Below are positions 63,632-64,000 of a stretch of 64,000 nt of DNA, piece after piece. Position numbers and translations under genes: made by a program. The DNA lies in the NCBI GenBank assembly GCA_029246385.1, contig JAQWNG010000028.1, positions 62,001 through 126,000 of the forward strand, written 5' to 3'. This DNA comes from Halioglobus sp. (lineage in GTDB: Bacteria; Pseudomonadota; Gammaproteobacteria; Pseudomonadales; Halieaceae). Under the pieces are notes generated by a model. It was not told the DNA's origin and did no database searches. It saw nothing but the letters and a program-made list of their open reading frames with translations. The stretch's first letter is position 1. Each line of letters opens with the position of its first letter.

Positions 63632-63959
63632 ATTTCTCGATCCAAAGATTTCTCTTCAAAGAACTATAAAAGGTCAGTATCACTCACCCAAAGAGTGCAT
63701 GCTGGTTGCAAGTCGTGGCGGTCGGATTTAGGATGCAAATCTGCTAAAATCAGGGATGTAACAGTAGTTTGCCGGCCAGAAAAAGTCAATTCAGCTAGCG
63801 CCTACATTTCTTGTCTTTTCAGCGCAAATGCGCGTTGTTTCGCTGCAGATCAAGACTTTGAACTAATGTCCGATTGCTGCGCAGACCGCAGAGTTTCAAT
63901 GACCATACAGCGTAAGTTTAGCGCGCAGGAAATATTATGATTCAGGCTGGCAGATAGAG
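63632..63959. promoter_or_regulatory. Promoter region upstream of the propionyl-CoA carboxylase operon
   Basis: The 328 bases between the carboxyltransferase gene and the possible gene at the right edge contain a perfect inverted repeat GCGCA-AA-TGCGC at 63822-63833. Several TGCAA-containing words (near 63690 and 63735) are also present. These could be operator elements for the carboxylase operon. No gene is convincing here; a long plus-strand frame covering it is an antisense shadow. Confidence 0.35.
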
Positions 63960-64000
63960 ATGAGTAAGTCGGTCCATCTCGAGGAAATTCGCTATTTTCA
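63960..64000 (+). CDS. Possible 5' end of a gene, cut by the window edge
   Basis: ATG 63960 opens a frame of 13 complete codons, MSKSVHLEEIRYF, running off the end. The LEEIRYF tail is loosely like the N-terminus of LysR-type regulators, but 13 residues are too few to decide. Only a weak AGATAGAG precedes the ATG. It would be divergent from the propionyl-CoA operon, a common place for a regulator. Confidence 0.3.
   Translation, partial: MSKSVHLEEIRYF

Noticed and set aside
63365-63940. 191-codon plus-strand frame over the carboxyltransferase start and its upstream region
   Set aside because: It is antisense to a well-supported carboxyltransferase gene for half its length, and its translation resembles no protein.

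Overview
The window looks like a chromosomal segment of an aerobic, probably marine gammaproteobacterium related to Cellvibrionales/OM60-NOR5-type organisms. This rests on the conserved housekeeping blocks serS-crcB-rarA-lolA-ftsK | trxB-aat-bpt-infA | clpA-clpS-icd and rluE, nudJ-mnmA-hflD-purB-roxA, which keep the gammaproteobacterial order. It also rests on fused cysG and on the many acyl-CoA and flavoprotein genes around them. The assignment comes from gene order and protein resemblance recalled from memory, not from a database search. I see no rRNA, tRNA, CRISPR array or insertion sequence.

Region 1 (1-7243): a co-directional catabolic operon with a Gfo/Idh/MocA oxidoreductase, two TIM-barrel sugar isomerases/epimerases, an MFS sugar transporter, a small two-helix membrane protein, a Tat-exported gluconate-dehydrogenase-subunit-3-like protein and a GMC flavoprotein. 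It resembles periplasmic glucoside 3-dehydrogenase/3-keto-sugar systems. Region 2 (7447-9713): a translationally coupled DUF1214 protein and sulfotransferase, followed by about 1 kb without a recognisable gene.

Region 3 (10763-21764): a lipid or cyclic-compound catabolism island with two LLM flavoproteins, two nitronate-monooxygenase-family proteins, an SDR, a pair of acyl-CoA dehydrogenases, an alpha/beta hydrolase, a PhyH dioxygenase and a tandem-domain HCCA/DsbA-like protein. The substrate cannot be read from sequence; steroid- or isoprenoid-like compounds are a reasonable guess.

Region 4 (22342-46368): housekeeping genes for proteolysis, siroheme, translation, lipoprotein transport, chromosome segregation, N-end-rule degradation, TCA cycle, tRNA thiolation, purines and ribosomal oxygenation.

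Region 5 (46468-63631): the standout block. It encodes nearly the whole ethylmalonyl-CoA pathway: malyl-CoA thioesterase (mcl2), methylsuccinyl-CoA dehydrogenase (mcd), mesaconyl-CoA hydratase (mch), ethylmalonyl-CoA mutase (ecm), a divergent MeaB and malyl/methylmalyl-CoA lyase (mcl1). A propionyl-CoA block follows: a second MeaB, methylmalonyl-CoA mutase, epimerase, an unusually long 938-aa biotin carboxylase/biotinyl subunit, and a carboxyltransferase. Together they could turn C4 acyl-CoA into glyoxylate plus propionyl-CoA, convert propionyl-CoA to succinyl-CoA, and condense glyoxylate with acetyl-CoA to malate. Crotonyl-CoA carboxylase/reductase is not in the window. A decayed methyltransferase gene lies between the second meaB and the mutase. 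The last 41 bases may begin another gene.
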